This document shows, piece after piece, positions 1 through 9,320 of a DNA stretch of 58,685 bases. How positions within the stretch are numbered: the stretch's first letter is position 1; every line of letters starts with the position of its first letter. Origin of the DNA: DATAAP01 sp041690495 (GTDB taxonomy: Bacteria > Pseudomonadota > Alphaproteobacteria > CACIAM-22H2); the NCBI GenBank assembly GCA_041690495.1, contig JAWLHE010000016.1, forward strand, positions 1 through 58,685. The letters are read 5' to 3'. The position numbers and the translations under genes were made by a program. A model generated the notes under the pieces. That model made no database searches. It had not been told where the DNA came from and saw only the letters and a program-made list of their open reading frames with translations.

Positions 1-1
1 C

Positions 2-382
2 GAGCCGATCACGGTCTACGGCGACGGCCGCCAGACCCGGGCGTTCTGCTATGTCGACGACCTGATCGACGGCTTCGTGCGGCTGATGGACGCGCCCGAT
101 ACGGTCACCGGACCGATCAATCTCGGCAATCCGGTCGAGTTCACCATCGGCGATCTCGCCCGCAAGGTCATCGAGATGACCGGCTCGCGCTCAAAGATCA
201 TCGCCAAGCCGCTGCCGGCCGACGACCCGACCCAGCGCTGCCCCAACATCACGCTGGCGAAGTCGGTGCTGGGCTGGGAGCCGAAAATCCCGCTCGAGAA
301 CGGCCTGCGGCGCACGATCGACTATTTCGAGAAGCTGCTCAGCGAGGGCAGGACGCCGACCGGCCGCGCGGCGCACGGCTGA
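2..382 (+). CDS. UDP-glucuronate decarboxylase-like NAD-dependent sugar epimerase, C-terminal part
   Basis: The 5' end lies outside the window and reading is open from base 2. About 126 C-terminal residues are visible. They begin with a YGDG-x-QTR-x-F-CYVDDL-type motif, which in extended SDR sugar-nucleotide enzymes, and UDP-glucuronate decarboxylases (UXS) in particular, marks the C-terminal substrate-binding part. This is followed by NLGNP and FTIGDLA segments typical of the same family. The enzyme would convert UDP-glucuronate to UDP-xylose for surface glycans, which fits the glycosyltransferases next door. The Rossmann core and catalytic YxxxK are not in view, so a related epimerase or dehydratase is possible. 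It converges on the next gene with one base between the stop codons. Confidence 0.8.
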   Translation, partial: EPITVYGDGRQTRAFCYVDDLIDGFVRLMDAPDTVTGPINLGNPVEFTIGDLARKVIEMTGSRSKIIAKPLPADDPTQRCPNITLAKSVLGWEPKIPLENGLRRTIDYFEKLLSEGRTPTGRAAHG

Positions 383-383
383 G

Positions 384-1676
384 TCACCGCAAGGCGAACC
401 CGTCGACGTACTGGTTCAGCCGGGCGCGGTAGTGCGCCCAGGTGAACGCGCATGCCCGCTCACGCGCCGACTCGCCCATCGCGGTACGCAGCGCCGGGTT
501 GCGGTAGAGCGTCTCGATCTTCTCCATCAGCGCCTCGACGTCGCGGATCGGCACCACGAAACCGTCCTGCCCGTCCCGCGCCACCGATCCCGAGTTCAGC
601 GTCGTCACGATGGGCAGCCCGCTTGCCATCGCCTCGTATGTTGCGAAGGCCGAACCCTCGTGCAGCGACGGATAGACGAAGATGTCCGCCTCCTGGAACA
701 GCCGGTGAACCTCGTGATAAGGGACGTGCGTGACGTGCCGGAACGTGTCCCGATAGGGCACGAAGGCGTGCTCGCCGCCGATCATCTTGCCGACCAGAAC
801 GAGCTCCGTATCCGGCAGGCGAAGCCGCTTCACCGCCTCGAGCAGGTACCGGATTCCCTTGCGCTGGCTCAGCTGGCCGACGAACAGGATGCGGAAGGGC
901 CCATGCCCCGTCTTCGGTGCCGGGCGGAAGCGCTCGACATCGACGCCGTAGGGCAGCACGAAGATCCGCTCCGCCGCGGCCCCGCGCGCAAGCAGCGTCT
1001 GTCGCACGTATTCCGACGGGACCATGATTCCGTCCGCCTCGCGGATCTCGGCCTCGTGCCGCGCCACGATCTCCGTCGGCGTTTCGACCATGGTCTCGGC
1101 AAAGGCCGGAGACAGCACGGCTTCCTCGCGGAACAATGCATGCGCCGCGGCGACGTGGCCGACGACCTGGTTGAGGATTGCCGCGGCGCCGATCTCGCGC
1201 GCCGCCCGGCCCGAATGGAGGGCCGAGCCGTCGTGGCCGATCACGACGCGCGGCCGCTCGCGGCGGATCACGCGTGCGACCGCCCTGTCCAGGATGTCGT
1301 TGCGCCAGCCGATGATGCGTGCGAGCCGGTTCTGGCTGGCGCCGAGCCGCCCCGCGGCGACGTGCACGAGTTCCGGCCAGGGCCGCAGATGCACACGGCG
1401 GCTTGCGACGCCGCCGTGGGCCCGCCGGCGCAGCTCGCGCTCGATGCGCGTGCGCAGCGTTGCCGGAAGGCCGGCGACCGTGCGCGCGAGCGCACCGTCT
1501 CGCGTATAGAAGAACCCGGTGTGGAAGTCGCAGGCATAGCCGCCTTCCTGGATCCCGGCGACGAGCTCGTAGGCGAGATGGTTCGTGCCCGGGTGATGGA
1601 CGATCACATGGCAATCGGCACGTGCTCGCGCAGGCCCGGAAGGCGGGGCGGCCGCGATCGGAACCGGATCAGCCAT
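384..1676 (-). CDS. Glycosyltransferase family 4 (GT-B fold)
   Basis: A 430-residue GT-B glycosyltransferase, probably cytoplasmic or membrane-associated. The N-terminal half has the acceptor-side segment with GHDGSALHSG. The C-terminal half has the GT4 donor domain: a PYGVDVERFRP linker, VGQLSQRKG, and the E-x7-E motif in EGSAFATYE (E340 and E348). It is the last gene of a minus-strand run of sugar-transfer genes and its start overlaps the flippase stop by 8 bases, so the two are probably translationally coupled. The ATG at 1676 gives MADPVP. Donor and acceptor sugars cannot be read from sequence. Confidence 0.88.
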   Translation of the reverse strand: MADPVPIAAAPPSGPARARADCHVIVHHPGTNHLAYELVAGIQEGGYACDFHTGFFYTRDGALARTVAGLPATLRTRIERELRRRAHGGVASRRVHLRPWPELVHVAAGRLGASQNRLARIIGWRNDILDRAVARVIRRERPRVVIGHDGSALHSGRAAREIGAAAILNQVVGHVAAAHALFREEAVLSPAFAETMVETPTEIVARHEAEIREADGIMVPSEYVRQTLLARGAAAERIFVLPYGVDVERFRPAPKTGHGPFRILFVGQLSQRKGIRYLLEAVKRLRLPDTELVLVGKMIGGEHAFVPYRDTFRHVTHVPYHEVHRLFQEADIFVYPSLHEGSAFATYEAMASGLPIVTTLNSGSVARDGQDGFVVPIRDVEALMEKIETLYRNPALRTAMGESARERACAFTWAHYRARLNQYVDGFALR

Positions 1677-2979
1677 TGTGGCGCCTCAGGCGCGCGGCGG
1701 CTTTCCTGAGCCATTCGCGCACGAGCAGCCAATCTTCCGCCGTCGGTACGAACAGCGAGACGATCGGCAAGCGCAGTTCGAAATGCAGCGACAGCGCCAT
1801 CATCACCGCCGTCGTCGTCTGGGAAAGTACGAGGCTCCAGGCGACGCCGATCAGTCCGAAGCGCGGCATCAGTACTGCGATCAGCGCCGCGACGACGATG
1901 AGTCCGACGAGCTCCGCCCTCCCGACGATCAGGGATCGGTCCCACGCCTTGAGCGCCTGCTGGAGCATCAGCTTGGCTGCGAGCGGCAGCGTGCCGAGCA
2001 GCAGGATGTTCGTGATCGGCACCGCCGGTGCGAACGGCTGTCCGAACAACAGCGGCAGCAGCCACGGCACCAGGATCCACAGGGTGATGATGGTCGCAGT
2101 CGCCATCGCCAGGCTGAAGCGCAGATAACGGCCGAAGACGGCGAGCTTGCCGCCCGCGGTCGCCTGCTGGCTGATTTTCGGAAAGGCGACATTCGCCAGC
2201 GTGAACACCAGAATAAGCGGGCCGTTCGCCACGGTGAGTGCGACCACATAGAGGCCGAGATCCGCTGCGGGCAGCCACAGCGAGATCACAGCCTGGTCGA
2301 TGCGCTGGCGCAACGAGTAGAGCACCTCGCCGACATGCACCTTGATGCCGTATGCGACGAGGCTGCGCATCACCTCCAGCTTGGCGCGCCACGATATCCA
2401 GCCGCGGCGCGCCAGCAGAAAGAGGCCGACACCGGCTGCGACCAGCTGTGCGATGATATAGGCGATCGCGAAGTCGGCGACCCCGGTAACGCCCACCAGC
2501 AGCAGAAGAACGATGCCGACAAGATATGTGGCCGGGACCAGCGCCCGCAGCGCGTTCCAGGTGGTGATCTCCAGATTCCCCTGGAACATGCCGCTGGTAA
2601 ACAGCGAGGTGAAATACGTGGGGAGATAGGCGCAGAGGAAGTAGAGGGCGATCGTCTGCACATACGGGCTGTGACTCTCGAGCACGATCGGGATCACGAT
2701 CAGACCGATCAGGATCAGGCCGGCCGATAATGCCCCGACCATGACCATCGCCGAGGCGAACAGCTCTCGTGGCCTGGCGCTCCGCGTTGCCGCGCGATAG
2801 AGCAGGGCGTCGTGCAGGCCGAGATTGCCGAGTTCCGCGATCAATCCCGGCCACAGGATGATCGCCGCCAGTTCGCCGCGTCCTTCGGGCAGGAGCAGGC
2901 GAGCGGCCAGCAGGCCGGTCGCGATGTTGACGATCTGGATCAGCGCGGTCGTGAAAAACGAGACGGAGACGTCCTTCAT
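1669..2979 (-). CDS. Wzx-like polysaccharide/lipid-linked oligosaccharide flippase
   Basis: A 436-residue, almost wholly hydrophobic protein with about 12 to 14 predicted membrane spans, beginning MKDVSVSFFTTALIQ. The pattern fits the MOP superfamily (Wzx/RfbX/MurJ-type) that flips lipid-linked sugar units across the inner membrane. The start chosen at 2979 gives an exact ATGA overlap with the stop of the upstream glycosyltransferase. A longer reading to 3060 adds an Arg-rich leader that looks non-native. Its place among glycosyltransferases supports export of the glycan they assemble. No polymerase (Wzy) or ligase is visible in the window. Confidence 0.85.
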   Translation of the reverse strand: MKDVSVSFFTTALIQIVNIATGLLAARLLLPEGRGELAAIILWPGLIAELGNLGLHDALLYRAATRSARPRELFASAMVMVGALSAGLILIGLIVIPIVLESHSPYVQTIALYFLCAYLPTYFTSLFTSGMFQGNLEITTWNALRALVPATYLVGIVLLLLVGVTGVADFAIAYIIAQLVAAGVGLFLLARRGWISWRAKLEVMRSLVAYGIKVHVGEVLYSLRQRIDQAVISLWLPAADLGLYVVALTVANGPLILVFTLANVAFPKISQQATAGGKLAVFGRYLRFSLAMATATIITLWILVPWLLPLLFGQPFAPAVPITNILLLGTLPLAAKLMLQQALKAWDRSLIVGRAELVGLIVVAALIAVLMPRFGLIGVAWSLVLSQTTTAVMMALSLHFELRLPIVSLFVPTAEDWLLVREWLRKAAARLRRHNG

Positions 2980-4211
2980 CCTGTCCGCCCGGCCGATCTG
3001 TCTGGACAGACGGCATGCAGCGCCTGGCGCAGGCCTGCAACGTCCTCCTCGAAGCCCCAACGATCGATGATCTCGAGGCTGCGCCGGCCCATCGCCGCGA
3101 GCCGCTGCTCGTCGCGCAGCACATCGTGGATGGCATGTGCCAGGCCATCCACGTCATCGCTTCGGAAAATCGCACCGTTCTCGCCAGAGCGGACGAGGTC
3201 CGGCGCACACCCCACCATATCGCTGACGATCACAGCGCGCCCCGCGCACATCACCTCGTTGACGACCAACCCCCAGGCCTCGATCCCCGATGGCAGGACA
3301 AAGGCATCGCACAGATCATAGCAGCGGGGCAGCTCGGTCTGCCGCTGAAATCCGAGGAATTTCACGGCGCCGGGCGCTTGCTGCGCCGCGTCCTGTTCCA
3401 GCCTGCCGCGCAGCGGGCCGTCGCCGGCGAAGACCAGATAGGGCCGGCGAAGCGCCGGATCGCGGTGGATCTTTGCAAAGGCTGCGATCAGCTCCGCGGG
3501 CCGCTTGCGCTCGATCAGTTTCGCCGCGAAAAGCAGGATCGGACGGCCCGGCTCAAGCCCCAGCGCGGCGCGATAGGATTCCCGTCCGGCGGTCGCGGCT
3601 CTGGCATCGGCCTTGAAGCGCTCGTTGTCGACGGCATACGGCATCATGAAGATGCGCCTGTCGGAAACGCCATGCTCGACGTAGTAGCGGCGATTGAGGG
3701 TTCCGATCGCGAGAAAGGCGTCGACCATCCCGTCGAGGCCCGCAAAGAACAGTCGCTTCGCCGCGCGCTTCAGCGGGCCGCGCAGCGCCGATATCGGCGT
3801 CGCCTCGTCGCGGAGCAGGACCTTGATGCCGCGCCGGCGGGCGGACGCCATCGCCGACCAGTGCAGCCAGCGCGCATAGCCGTGGATCCACAGCGCATCG
3901 AAGCGGCCTGCGGCCAGGCGCGCGGCGAAACCGTGGTTGAGCGGCTTCCAGAAGCCAAGGTCCTTTTCCTCGCGTGGGCCGACAGCGGGAAGGACGACGT
4001 GCTTGTAGCCCTCGAGCAGAGGCACGTCCCACTGGATCGTCTGTCCGAAATCCGCCGCCACGAATGGCCGTGCGGAGAAATCCGTGCCGAAGAAAACTGT
4101 GAGATCGATGTCCGGCTCGGCGGCGATCCGGCGGAGCAGCGGCGCCTGATACTGGATCGGATGCGTGACGAGATAGGCGAGCCGCAGCTTGCGCGGGGGT
4201 GAGGCAGCCAT
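2976..4211 (-). CDS. Glycosyltransferase family 4
   Basis: A 411-residue GT-B enzyme. Residues 8 to 30 carry KLRLAYLVTHPIQYQAPLL, an N-terminal signature common in GT4 proteins of exopolysaccharide clusters. The donor-binding half shows LLFAAKLIERKRP and the E-x7-E motif EAWGLVVNE (E311, E319). The ATG at 4211 leaves a 10-base gap after the upstream gene. A longer frame to 4310 exists, but it runs into the neighbouring gene and its translation (Arg/Ser-rich) does not look like a GT. The stop overlaps the flippase start. Confidence 0.88.
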   Translation of the reverse strand: MAASPPRKLRLAYLVTHPIQYQAPLLRRIAAEPDIDLTVFFGTDFSARPFVAADFGQTIQWDVPLLEGYKHVVLPAVGPREEKDLGFWKPLNHGFAARLAAGRFDALWIHGYARWLHWSAMASARRRGIKVLLRDEATPISALRGPLKRAAKRLFFAGLDGMVDAFLAIGTLNRRYYVEHGVSDRRIFMMPYAVDNERFKADARAATAGRESYRAALGLEPGRPILLFAAKLIERKRPAELIAAFAKIHRDPALRRPYLVFAGDGPLRGRLEQDAAQQAPGAVKFLGFQRQTELPRCYDLCDAFVLPSGIEAWGLVVNEVMCAGRAVIVSDMVGCAPDLVRSGENGAIFRSDDVDGLAHAIHDVLRDEQRLAAMGRRSLEIIDRWGFEEDVAGLRQALHAVCPDRSAGRTG

Positions 4212-4221
4212 CGTTCGGCTT

Positions 4222-5343
4222 TCAGGCGCTCGGCAGAACGACTGACCGCGCGCCCGACCGCGCGACCTTGTCCACGATCGCATGCACTCTGCGGTCGAAA
4301 TGGCTGACATCGAACTCTCGCAGGCCGTCGGGGGCAGTGCCGCGTTTCATCTTGAGCGCCGCGGCGATACCGGCACGCACCGCGGCGGGATCGCCGGGAT
4401 CGACGACGAGGCCGAGCGCACCCTCGCGCACGGCCTCGCGGCTTCCGTCCATCATGCTCGCCACCACCGGAATTCCGCAGGCCATGGCCTCGAGAAAGAC
4501 GATGCCGAATCCCTCGCCGTGTCCCGGCATGGCGAAGGCATGCGCCGCCCGATAGAGGTCGCGCTTCTCGCTTTCGGGCACATAGCCGGTAAAGACGACC
4601 CGCGCACTCATGCCGAGTGAGGCGGCCTTCGCCTCGAGCCGGCTCCGGTCGGAGCCATCGCCGGCTATGACATAGACGAGATCGGGAAACTCGGTCAGCA
4701 AGCTCGGCAGGATCTCAAGGATCTCGTCGATTCCCTTGTAGCGCTCGCGCGCTTCGAGACGCGCCAGTGTCAGCAGGACGCGCTTGCCCTTGAGGCCCCA
4801 GCGCTCCAGCAGAGCCGGATCGGCCGGTCCCGGGGTGAAATAGCCGGTATCGACCGTGTTCGGCAGAAGGAAGGTGGGCACGTTGCCGGCGCCGGACCAG
4901 GACAGAAACCGTGCCTTGGTCACCGCACTGACCGAAACCAGGAAATCGATCCGGCCTGCGAAGCGATCGGTCATCCGCCGGCCGGTGCGATGCCAGGCCT
5001 CTATCCCGTGCACGATCAGGCCCAGCGGTACGTTCGGCAGCGGCCTCGCCGCGAATGCAATCGGCAGCAGATTGAGATGGCCGCACAGGACGAGATCGAA
5101 TCGCGGACGCATCACGACAGCGGCGCCGACCCGCAGGAACCAGCTCGTCTTTCCCGAGATGCCTCCGGTCGGGTAGCGCAACTTGGCCGGCATGAGGCCC
5201 AGCGCCTCGGTCACGAGCCGCGGGATCGCCACCACCTCGCGGATGTCGGTATGCGAGCATAGGGCGCTCAGCAGATCGCGATTGAACTTGGCGATACCGC
5301 CCCGGCCGCCGAACGCCTCATGCAGAAGAACCAGGATTCTCAT
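4222..5343 (-). CDS. Glycosyltransferase family 4
   Basis: A 373-residue GT4 protein starting MRILVLLHEAFGGRGGIAKF, a glycine-rich sugar-acceptor loop typical of the family. Later come LLTLARLEARERYKG, the nucleotide-side GDGSDRSRLE and the E-x7-E motif EGFGIVFLE (E277, E285). Its ATG overlaps the stop of the amidotransferase gene by four bases (ATGA). It is one of four GT4 genes on this strand, implying a repeat unit or core extension of several sugars. Specificity is unknown. Confidence 0.88.
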   Translation of the reverse strand: MRILVLLHEAFGGRGGIAKFNRDLLSALCSHTDIREVVAIPRLVTEALGLMPAKLRYPTGGISGKTSWFLRVGAAVVMRPRFDLVLCGHLNLLPIAFAARPLPNVPLGLIVHGIEAWHRTGRRMTDRFAGRIDFLVSVSAVTKARFLSWSGAGNVPTFLLPNTVDTGYFTPGPADPALLERWGLKGKRVLLTLARLEARERYKGIDEILEILPSLLTEFPDLVYVIAGDGSDRSRLEAKAASLGMSARVVFTGYVPESEKRDLYRAAHAFAMPGHGEGFGIVFLEAMACGIPVVASMMDGSREAVREGALGLVVDPGDPAAVRAGIAAALKMKRGTAPDGLREFDVSHFDRRVHAIVDKVARSGARSVVLPSA

Positions 5344-7136
5344 TCCGCGGCCTTCTGCGCGTCGTAAACCCGCTTCGCCCAGCCGCGCAGCCCCCGGTCA
5401 TCCGCCTTTCCGCCCTCGCCGAGCAGCCAGTCGCGTACCGGGATGACGAAGCCGGTCTTGGCGCGGTGGAGGACCGGCTCCGGCAGCTTCTCGCGCGGCG
5501 TGTCTGCCATGTCGCGCTTGCTTGGAGGCGGTGCCGAGGCCAGCAGCGGCGCCAGCCGCCGCACCAGCTCGGCGTCGACGAAGGGGACGCGGATCTCCAG
5601 CGAGTGCGCCATTCCGGCCCAGTCGGAATCGCGCAGCAGCTGGTGGCGCATGTACCACGACAGCTCGAGGGCGGAGATCTTGAGACGTGGATTCTCGATG
5701 CGCGCGACCGTCGCATGCAGCTCGTCCGAGGTCTGCAGCTTCTCCAGGCCGGCGCGAACCATCGGGTAGGGCAACAGGTCGGGAAGCTCCCACGGCATGA
5801 ACAGACTGCGACGAAGCAGATAGGCGCCGCCCCAGGTCGGGCCATACTCCAAAAGGCCGGCATATTTTGGCGAAGTGATGGCGCCGAGCCAGCCTGCGGT
5901 GGTGGCGCGCGCGACCCGTCCGGGCCACTGCACGACCGCGAAAGGCGATAGCGCCTTCACCAGACGCGGAATCTGCCGGAAGCTCGGATAGCCGCCGAAC
6001 AGCTCGTCGCCGCCGAGGCCGGACAGCGCTACCTTGAGGCCGGTCTCGCGCGCGGCCCTGGCGACGAAATAGGTGTTCACGCCGTCGATCGAGGGCTGGT
6101 CCATCGCCGCGAACAGCCGCTCACGCTCGGCTGCGAAGTCGCGCCCGAGAACCCAGCGCGTCTGATGGCGCGTGCCGTACTGGCGGGCGACCGACTCGGC
6201 GAGCTCGGTCTCGTCGTTGGCGCCGCCCTGGAACTCGCGAAAGCCCAAGGTGACCGTGTTCAGGTTGCCCGCACCCAACTCGCTTGCCAGCGCCGTGATC
6301 GTCGTCGAATCGAGTCCCGCCGACAGGAAGACGCCGACCGGCACATCCGCGACGAGATGATGCCGGATCGAGTCGAGCAGGACCTCGCGCAATCGCTCCG
6401 CGCGCGCACGGGGATCTGCCGGCGCCGCTTCCGCCCCGTTGAAGATATTTGCGAGATCGAAGTACGTCCGCGGCGGGTGGGAGCGCTGGCGGTCAATCCA
6501 GATGGTCGTGCCGGCCGGCACGGATCGTATGCCGCGGAACAGCGTAAACGGCTCGGGGACGTTGCCCCACAGGAAGAATCCGACGTGTCCGGCCGGCTCC
6601 GGGGCCGTATCGACGCGACCGCCGGCGAGGAGGCTCTTGACCTGCGACGCGACGCGCAGGGTCCGGCCGTCGTCGGCCACGTAGAGCGGCTTGATGCCGA
6701 ACGGGTCGCGCGCAAGCAGCAGCCCGCCGCGCGATTCGTCCCACAGCGCGAACGCGTACATGCCGCGCAGATACCGCACCATGTCCTGACCATGGCGGTC
6801 GTAGAGATGAAGCAGGACCTCGGTGTCGGATTCGGTACGGAAGACGTGGCCCAGTTCCGCGAGCTGCCGGCGAAGCTCCTTGTAATTGTAGATCTCACCG
6901 TTGAAGACGATCCGCAGACGGCCATCGTCATATGCCATCGGCTGATCGGCGACCGCGCGGAGATCGATGATCGAAAGCCGCCGGTGTCCGAGCGCCACGC
7001 ATCCATCCGCCGACCGCCACTCGCCGGAGCCGTCCGGCCCGCGCGCGGCCATGCGGTCGCACATGGTCCGCAGCTCGGCCGGATCGACCAGCGGTGCATT
7101 GGAGCCGTAGGCAAACAGGGCGACGATTCCGCACAT
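5340..7136 (-). CDS. asnB: AsnB-type glutamine-dependent amidotransferase/asparagine synthetase
   Basis: A 598-residue two-domain enzyme. The N-terminal class II glutaminase domain begins MCGIVALF, so Cys2 becomes the nucleophile after Met removal, followed by FNGEIYNY and RTESDTE motifs. The synthetase domain has a PP-loop as SAGLDSTT, where SGGLDS is more usual, and LSGLGGDELFGGYPSF. The start at 7136 is fixed by the need for Cys2 and by a TAATG junction with the upstream gene. Family members make asparagine, but paralogues in glycan clusters amidate uronic acids or other sugar carboxylates. The setting among glycosyltransferases and next to a glucuronate-using enzyme favours the second role; that is inference. 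Confidence 0.88.
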   Translation of the reverse strand: MCGIVALFAYGSNAPLVDPAELRTMCDRMAARGPDGSGEWRSADGCVALGHRRLSIIDLRAVADQPMAYDDGRLRIVFNGEIYNYKELRRQLAELGHVFRTESDTEVLLHLYDRHGQDMVRYLRGMYAFALWDESRGGLLLARDPFGIKPLYVADDGRTLRVASQVKSLLAGGRVDTAPEPAGHVGFFLWGNVPEPFTLFRGIRSVPAGTTIWIDRQRSHPPRTYFDLANIFNGAEAAPADPRARAERLREVLLDSIRHHLVADVPVGVFLSAGLDSTTITALASELGAGNLNTVTLGFREFQGGANDETELAESVARQYGTRHQTRWVLGRDFAAERERLFAAMDQPSIDGVNTYFVARAARETGLKVALSGLGGDELFGGYPSFRQIPRLVKALSPFAVVQWPGRVARATTAGWLGAITSPKYAGLLEYGPTWGGAYLLRRSLFMPWELPDLLPYPMVRAGLEKLQTSDELHATVARIENPRLKISALELSWYMRHQLLRDSDWAGMAHSLEIRVPFVDAELVRRLAPLLASAPPPSKRDMADTPREKLPEPVLHRAKTGFVIPVRDWLLGEGGKADDRGLRGWAKRVYDAQKAAE

Positions 7137-7867
7137 TACTTGATCGCGACCGCCAGCATGTTCTGCGTCAACACCGGCTGCGCCGCACCGGTCTCGACGA
7201 CGAGATAGAAACGCAGCACCGCGCGAATCGCCTTCCACAGGACGAGGCGGGCGGCGCTCTTGAGACCGTGCGGGACCGGCTCGTCCTCGGCAAACGAGAT
7301 GGAGCGGAAGCCGGACGCGAGCGCCAGCTGGGTCAGCGACTCGCAGGTGAAGGCGAGCTCGTGGGTCAGGTCGTCATAACGCGACGCTCCCCCGAAAGGG
7401 GAAGCGCCATTGGGCACGTGGATGATCCAGCGCCCGCCGGGCTTGAGTACGCGCAGGACATTGTCGGTCACGTCGATCAGTTCGTCCTTGGTGAAATGCT
7501 CGATCACGTCGAAGGCGACGATCACGTCGCGGCTGGCATCAGGCAGCGTGCGGATCGCCTCGAAAAGATCGCCCTGATGCACGCCTGCGATGCCGAGCCG
7601 TTTTGCGGCGGCCACCTGCGCCGCGCTGTTGTCGATCCCGAGCAGGTCGGCATAGCCGGTCTCGCGAGCGACATGCAGGAGCGCTCCATGGCCGCAGCCC
7701 AGATCGAGAATCGCCGAATCGCGCTCGGCGGGGAAATGTCGCGCGACCAGCCGCTCGAGATAGGGCCGGCGCGGGGCAAGGCCGTCAAGCGTGGCGGGAG
7801 CCAGGCTTTGCGTCGCCGCTTCGACATAGTGCCGGTAGATGCGCTCGCGATATCGGGAATGCGGCAT
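7136..7867 (-). CDS. Class I SAM-dependent methyltransferase
   Basis: A 243-residue protein with a standard Rossmann methyltransferase core: motif I ILDLGCGHGAL, the acidic segment LLGIDNSAAQV, FDVIEHF and a VLKPGGRWIIHVPNG post-motif. The start MPHSRYRERIYRHY at 7867 is preferred over a longer frame to 7933, whose extra residues have no family character. It overlaps asnB by one base. It is clearly paralogous to the methyltransferase at 9321, sharing FPA-R--AILDLGCGHGA, QVAAAKRLGI and a PHG(L/I)KS tail motif. It could methylate a sugar or lipid intermediate; the acceptor is unknown. Confidence 0.85.
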   Translation of the reverse strand: MPHSRYRERIYRHYVEAATQSLAPATLDGLAPRRPYLERLVARHFPAERDSAILDLGCGHGALLHVARETGYADLLGIDNSAAQVAAAKRLGIAGVHQGDLFEAIRTLPDASRDVIVAFDVIEHFTKDELIDVTDNVLRVLKPGGRWIIHVPNGASPFGGASRYDDLTHELAFTCESLTQLALASGFRSISFAEDEPVPHGLKSAARLVLWKAIRAVLRFYLVVETGAAQPVLTQNMLAVAIK

Positions 7868-7974
7868 TGCGCTCGAATTCGGACAGTAAAGCGGGGCCGT
7901 CTGCGGCCCGTCTCGGCAGGCTTCTTCTATCACAAGAACAGCCAGTGCCCAGAGAACGCCTTTGCCCGTGGCGG

Positions 7975-9174
7975 TCAGGCGGACGCGTCAGGAGAGGGGC
8001 TTGCCACGCCCGGATGCGAAACGGCGGACGGCGCTGCGGGCTGCGGGCGGGCGACATTGCCGAGATGCCGGACAAGCAGGTCGCCCTGGCGCTCGACGAA
8101 CCGGGGATAGACGAAAACCTCTTCGACGAAGCGTTTGCCGTTGGCGCCCATGGCCGCGCGCTTGGACGGGTTGTCGTCCAGCTCGCGCAGGCGCGCGGCA
8201 AGCTGGCCGGCGCTTTCGGGGTCGATTGCGAAGCCGTTGGGATGGGTCGGACTGATCGCCTCTACCGAACCGTCCTGATTGCCGCAGATGAACGGCACCC
8301 CGCATGCCGCGGCTTCGATCAGGCCGAGCGGGACGGCTTCGCCCAAGCCCGGGCCGCCGCGCGAGACCAGCACTGTGACGTCGCCGGCGTTGTAAAGGAA
8401 AGGCAGTGCGCTCTGCTCGACCAGCCCGAGAAAGGCGACCTGACCGGCGACGCCGGCCCGGCGCGCGTGATCCTCGATCTGCAGTCGCATCGGACCGTCG
8501 CCCACGACGAGGTACAGGAAGCGCGGGTCGTTGATCTCGCGCAGGGCGTCGATCGTCTGGTGATGGCCCTTGTTCGGCGGATTGCCCATGAACGCCACGG
8601 TGGTGATGATGAAGCGATCCGCCAGGCCGGAAAGACCGAAGCGGCGCTCGACCTCACGTCGCGCCTCCGCTTTGGCGATCGGGCGGAAAAAGCCGGCATC
8701 GACGGGGTCATAGAGCAGGCCGGTCGGCGGCACGCGCCGGCGGTAATCGGGCAGCCGGTCGATCGTATACTGGCAATCGGCGAGCGCGAGGTCGGCGCGT
8801 CCGAACGCGAACTCTCGCGGCTTGGTGAGCCGCGTCAGGATATCAATGTTGTAGACGTTCACCACATAAGGCGCGCCCGTGAAAAGGCGGGCAAGCCAGC
8901 CAAACGGCGCCAAATAGACATGATTGATGACGATGACCTCGAAGCGGCCGGCCTGCTCGCGCAGGACGCGCAGAAAATTCAGCGCTGCGCGGTATTTGCT
9001 GCCGAATGCGATGTGGCGATCGGCATGGCCACGCTCGATGATCACGTCCTGCTTGTCAATCGAGACGACGAACAGCCGATGTCCGAGATCGCGAAGCGCG
9101 CGAACCTGGTAGCGGCTGTAGGTCGCGATGCCACCCACGCCTTCGATGTCGAACCCGATGTAGAGGATGTTCAT
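7975..9174 (-). CDS. Glycosyltransferase family 4
   Basis: A 399-residue GT4 enzyme starting MNILYIGFDIEGVGGIATYS at 9174. The donor domain includes VVGDGPMRLQIEDHA and E-x7-E in GEAVPLGLIEAAACG (E279, E287). It lies between the two paralogous methyltransferase genes, 107 bases before one and 146 bases after the other, so the unit methyltransferase-GT-methyltransferase may have arisen by duplication around it. The upstream frame to 9219 lacks family character. Confidence 0.87.
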   Translation of the reverse strand: MNILYIGFDIEGVGGIATYSRYQVRALRDLGHRLFVVSIDKQDVIIERGHADRHIAFGSKYRAALNFLRVLREQAGRFEVIVINHVYLAPFGWLARLFTGAPYVVNVYNIDILTRLTKPREFAFGRADLALADCQYTIDRLPDYRRRVPPTGLLYDPVDAGFFRPIAKAEARREVERRFGLSGLADRFIITTVAFMGNPPNKGHHQTIDALREINDPRFLYLVVGDGPMRLQIEDHARRAGVAGQVAFLGLVEQSALPFLYNAGDVTVLVSRGGPGLGEAVPLGLIEAAACGVPFICGNQDGSVEAISPTHPNGFAIDPESAGQLAARLRELDDNPSKRAAMGANGKRFVEEVFVYPRFVERQGDLLVRHLGNVARPQPAAPSAVSHPGVASPSPDASA

Positions 9175-9320
9175 CGCCGAGAAACCGCGCCGGTCGTGGA
9201 GTACGCGCCGACAACGCACGGAAAGCGCGGGCTATTCCGACCGCCGGGCCCGGCAAAGTACTGGCATTCCACGGTTGCGGCAACGCTATCCGGGCGGGAT
9301 TTCGACGAGGTGCGGCCCGC

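Noticed and set aside
432..1709. Long plus-strand open frame opposite the first glycosyltransferase
   Set aside because: It is a shadow of the GT4 gene in GC-rich DNA; its translation is Arg/His/Asp-rich without any family motif. The same applies to other long antisense frames, for example 55421-57223 and 53766-55364.
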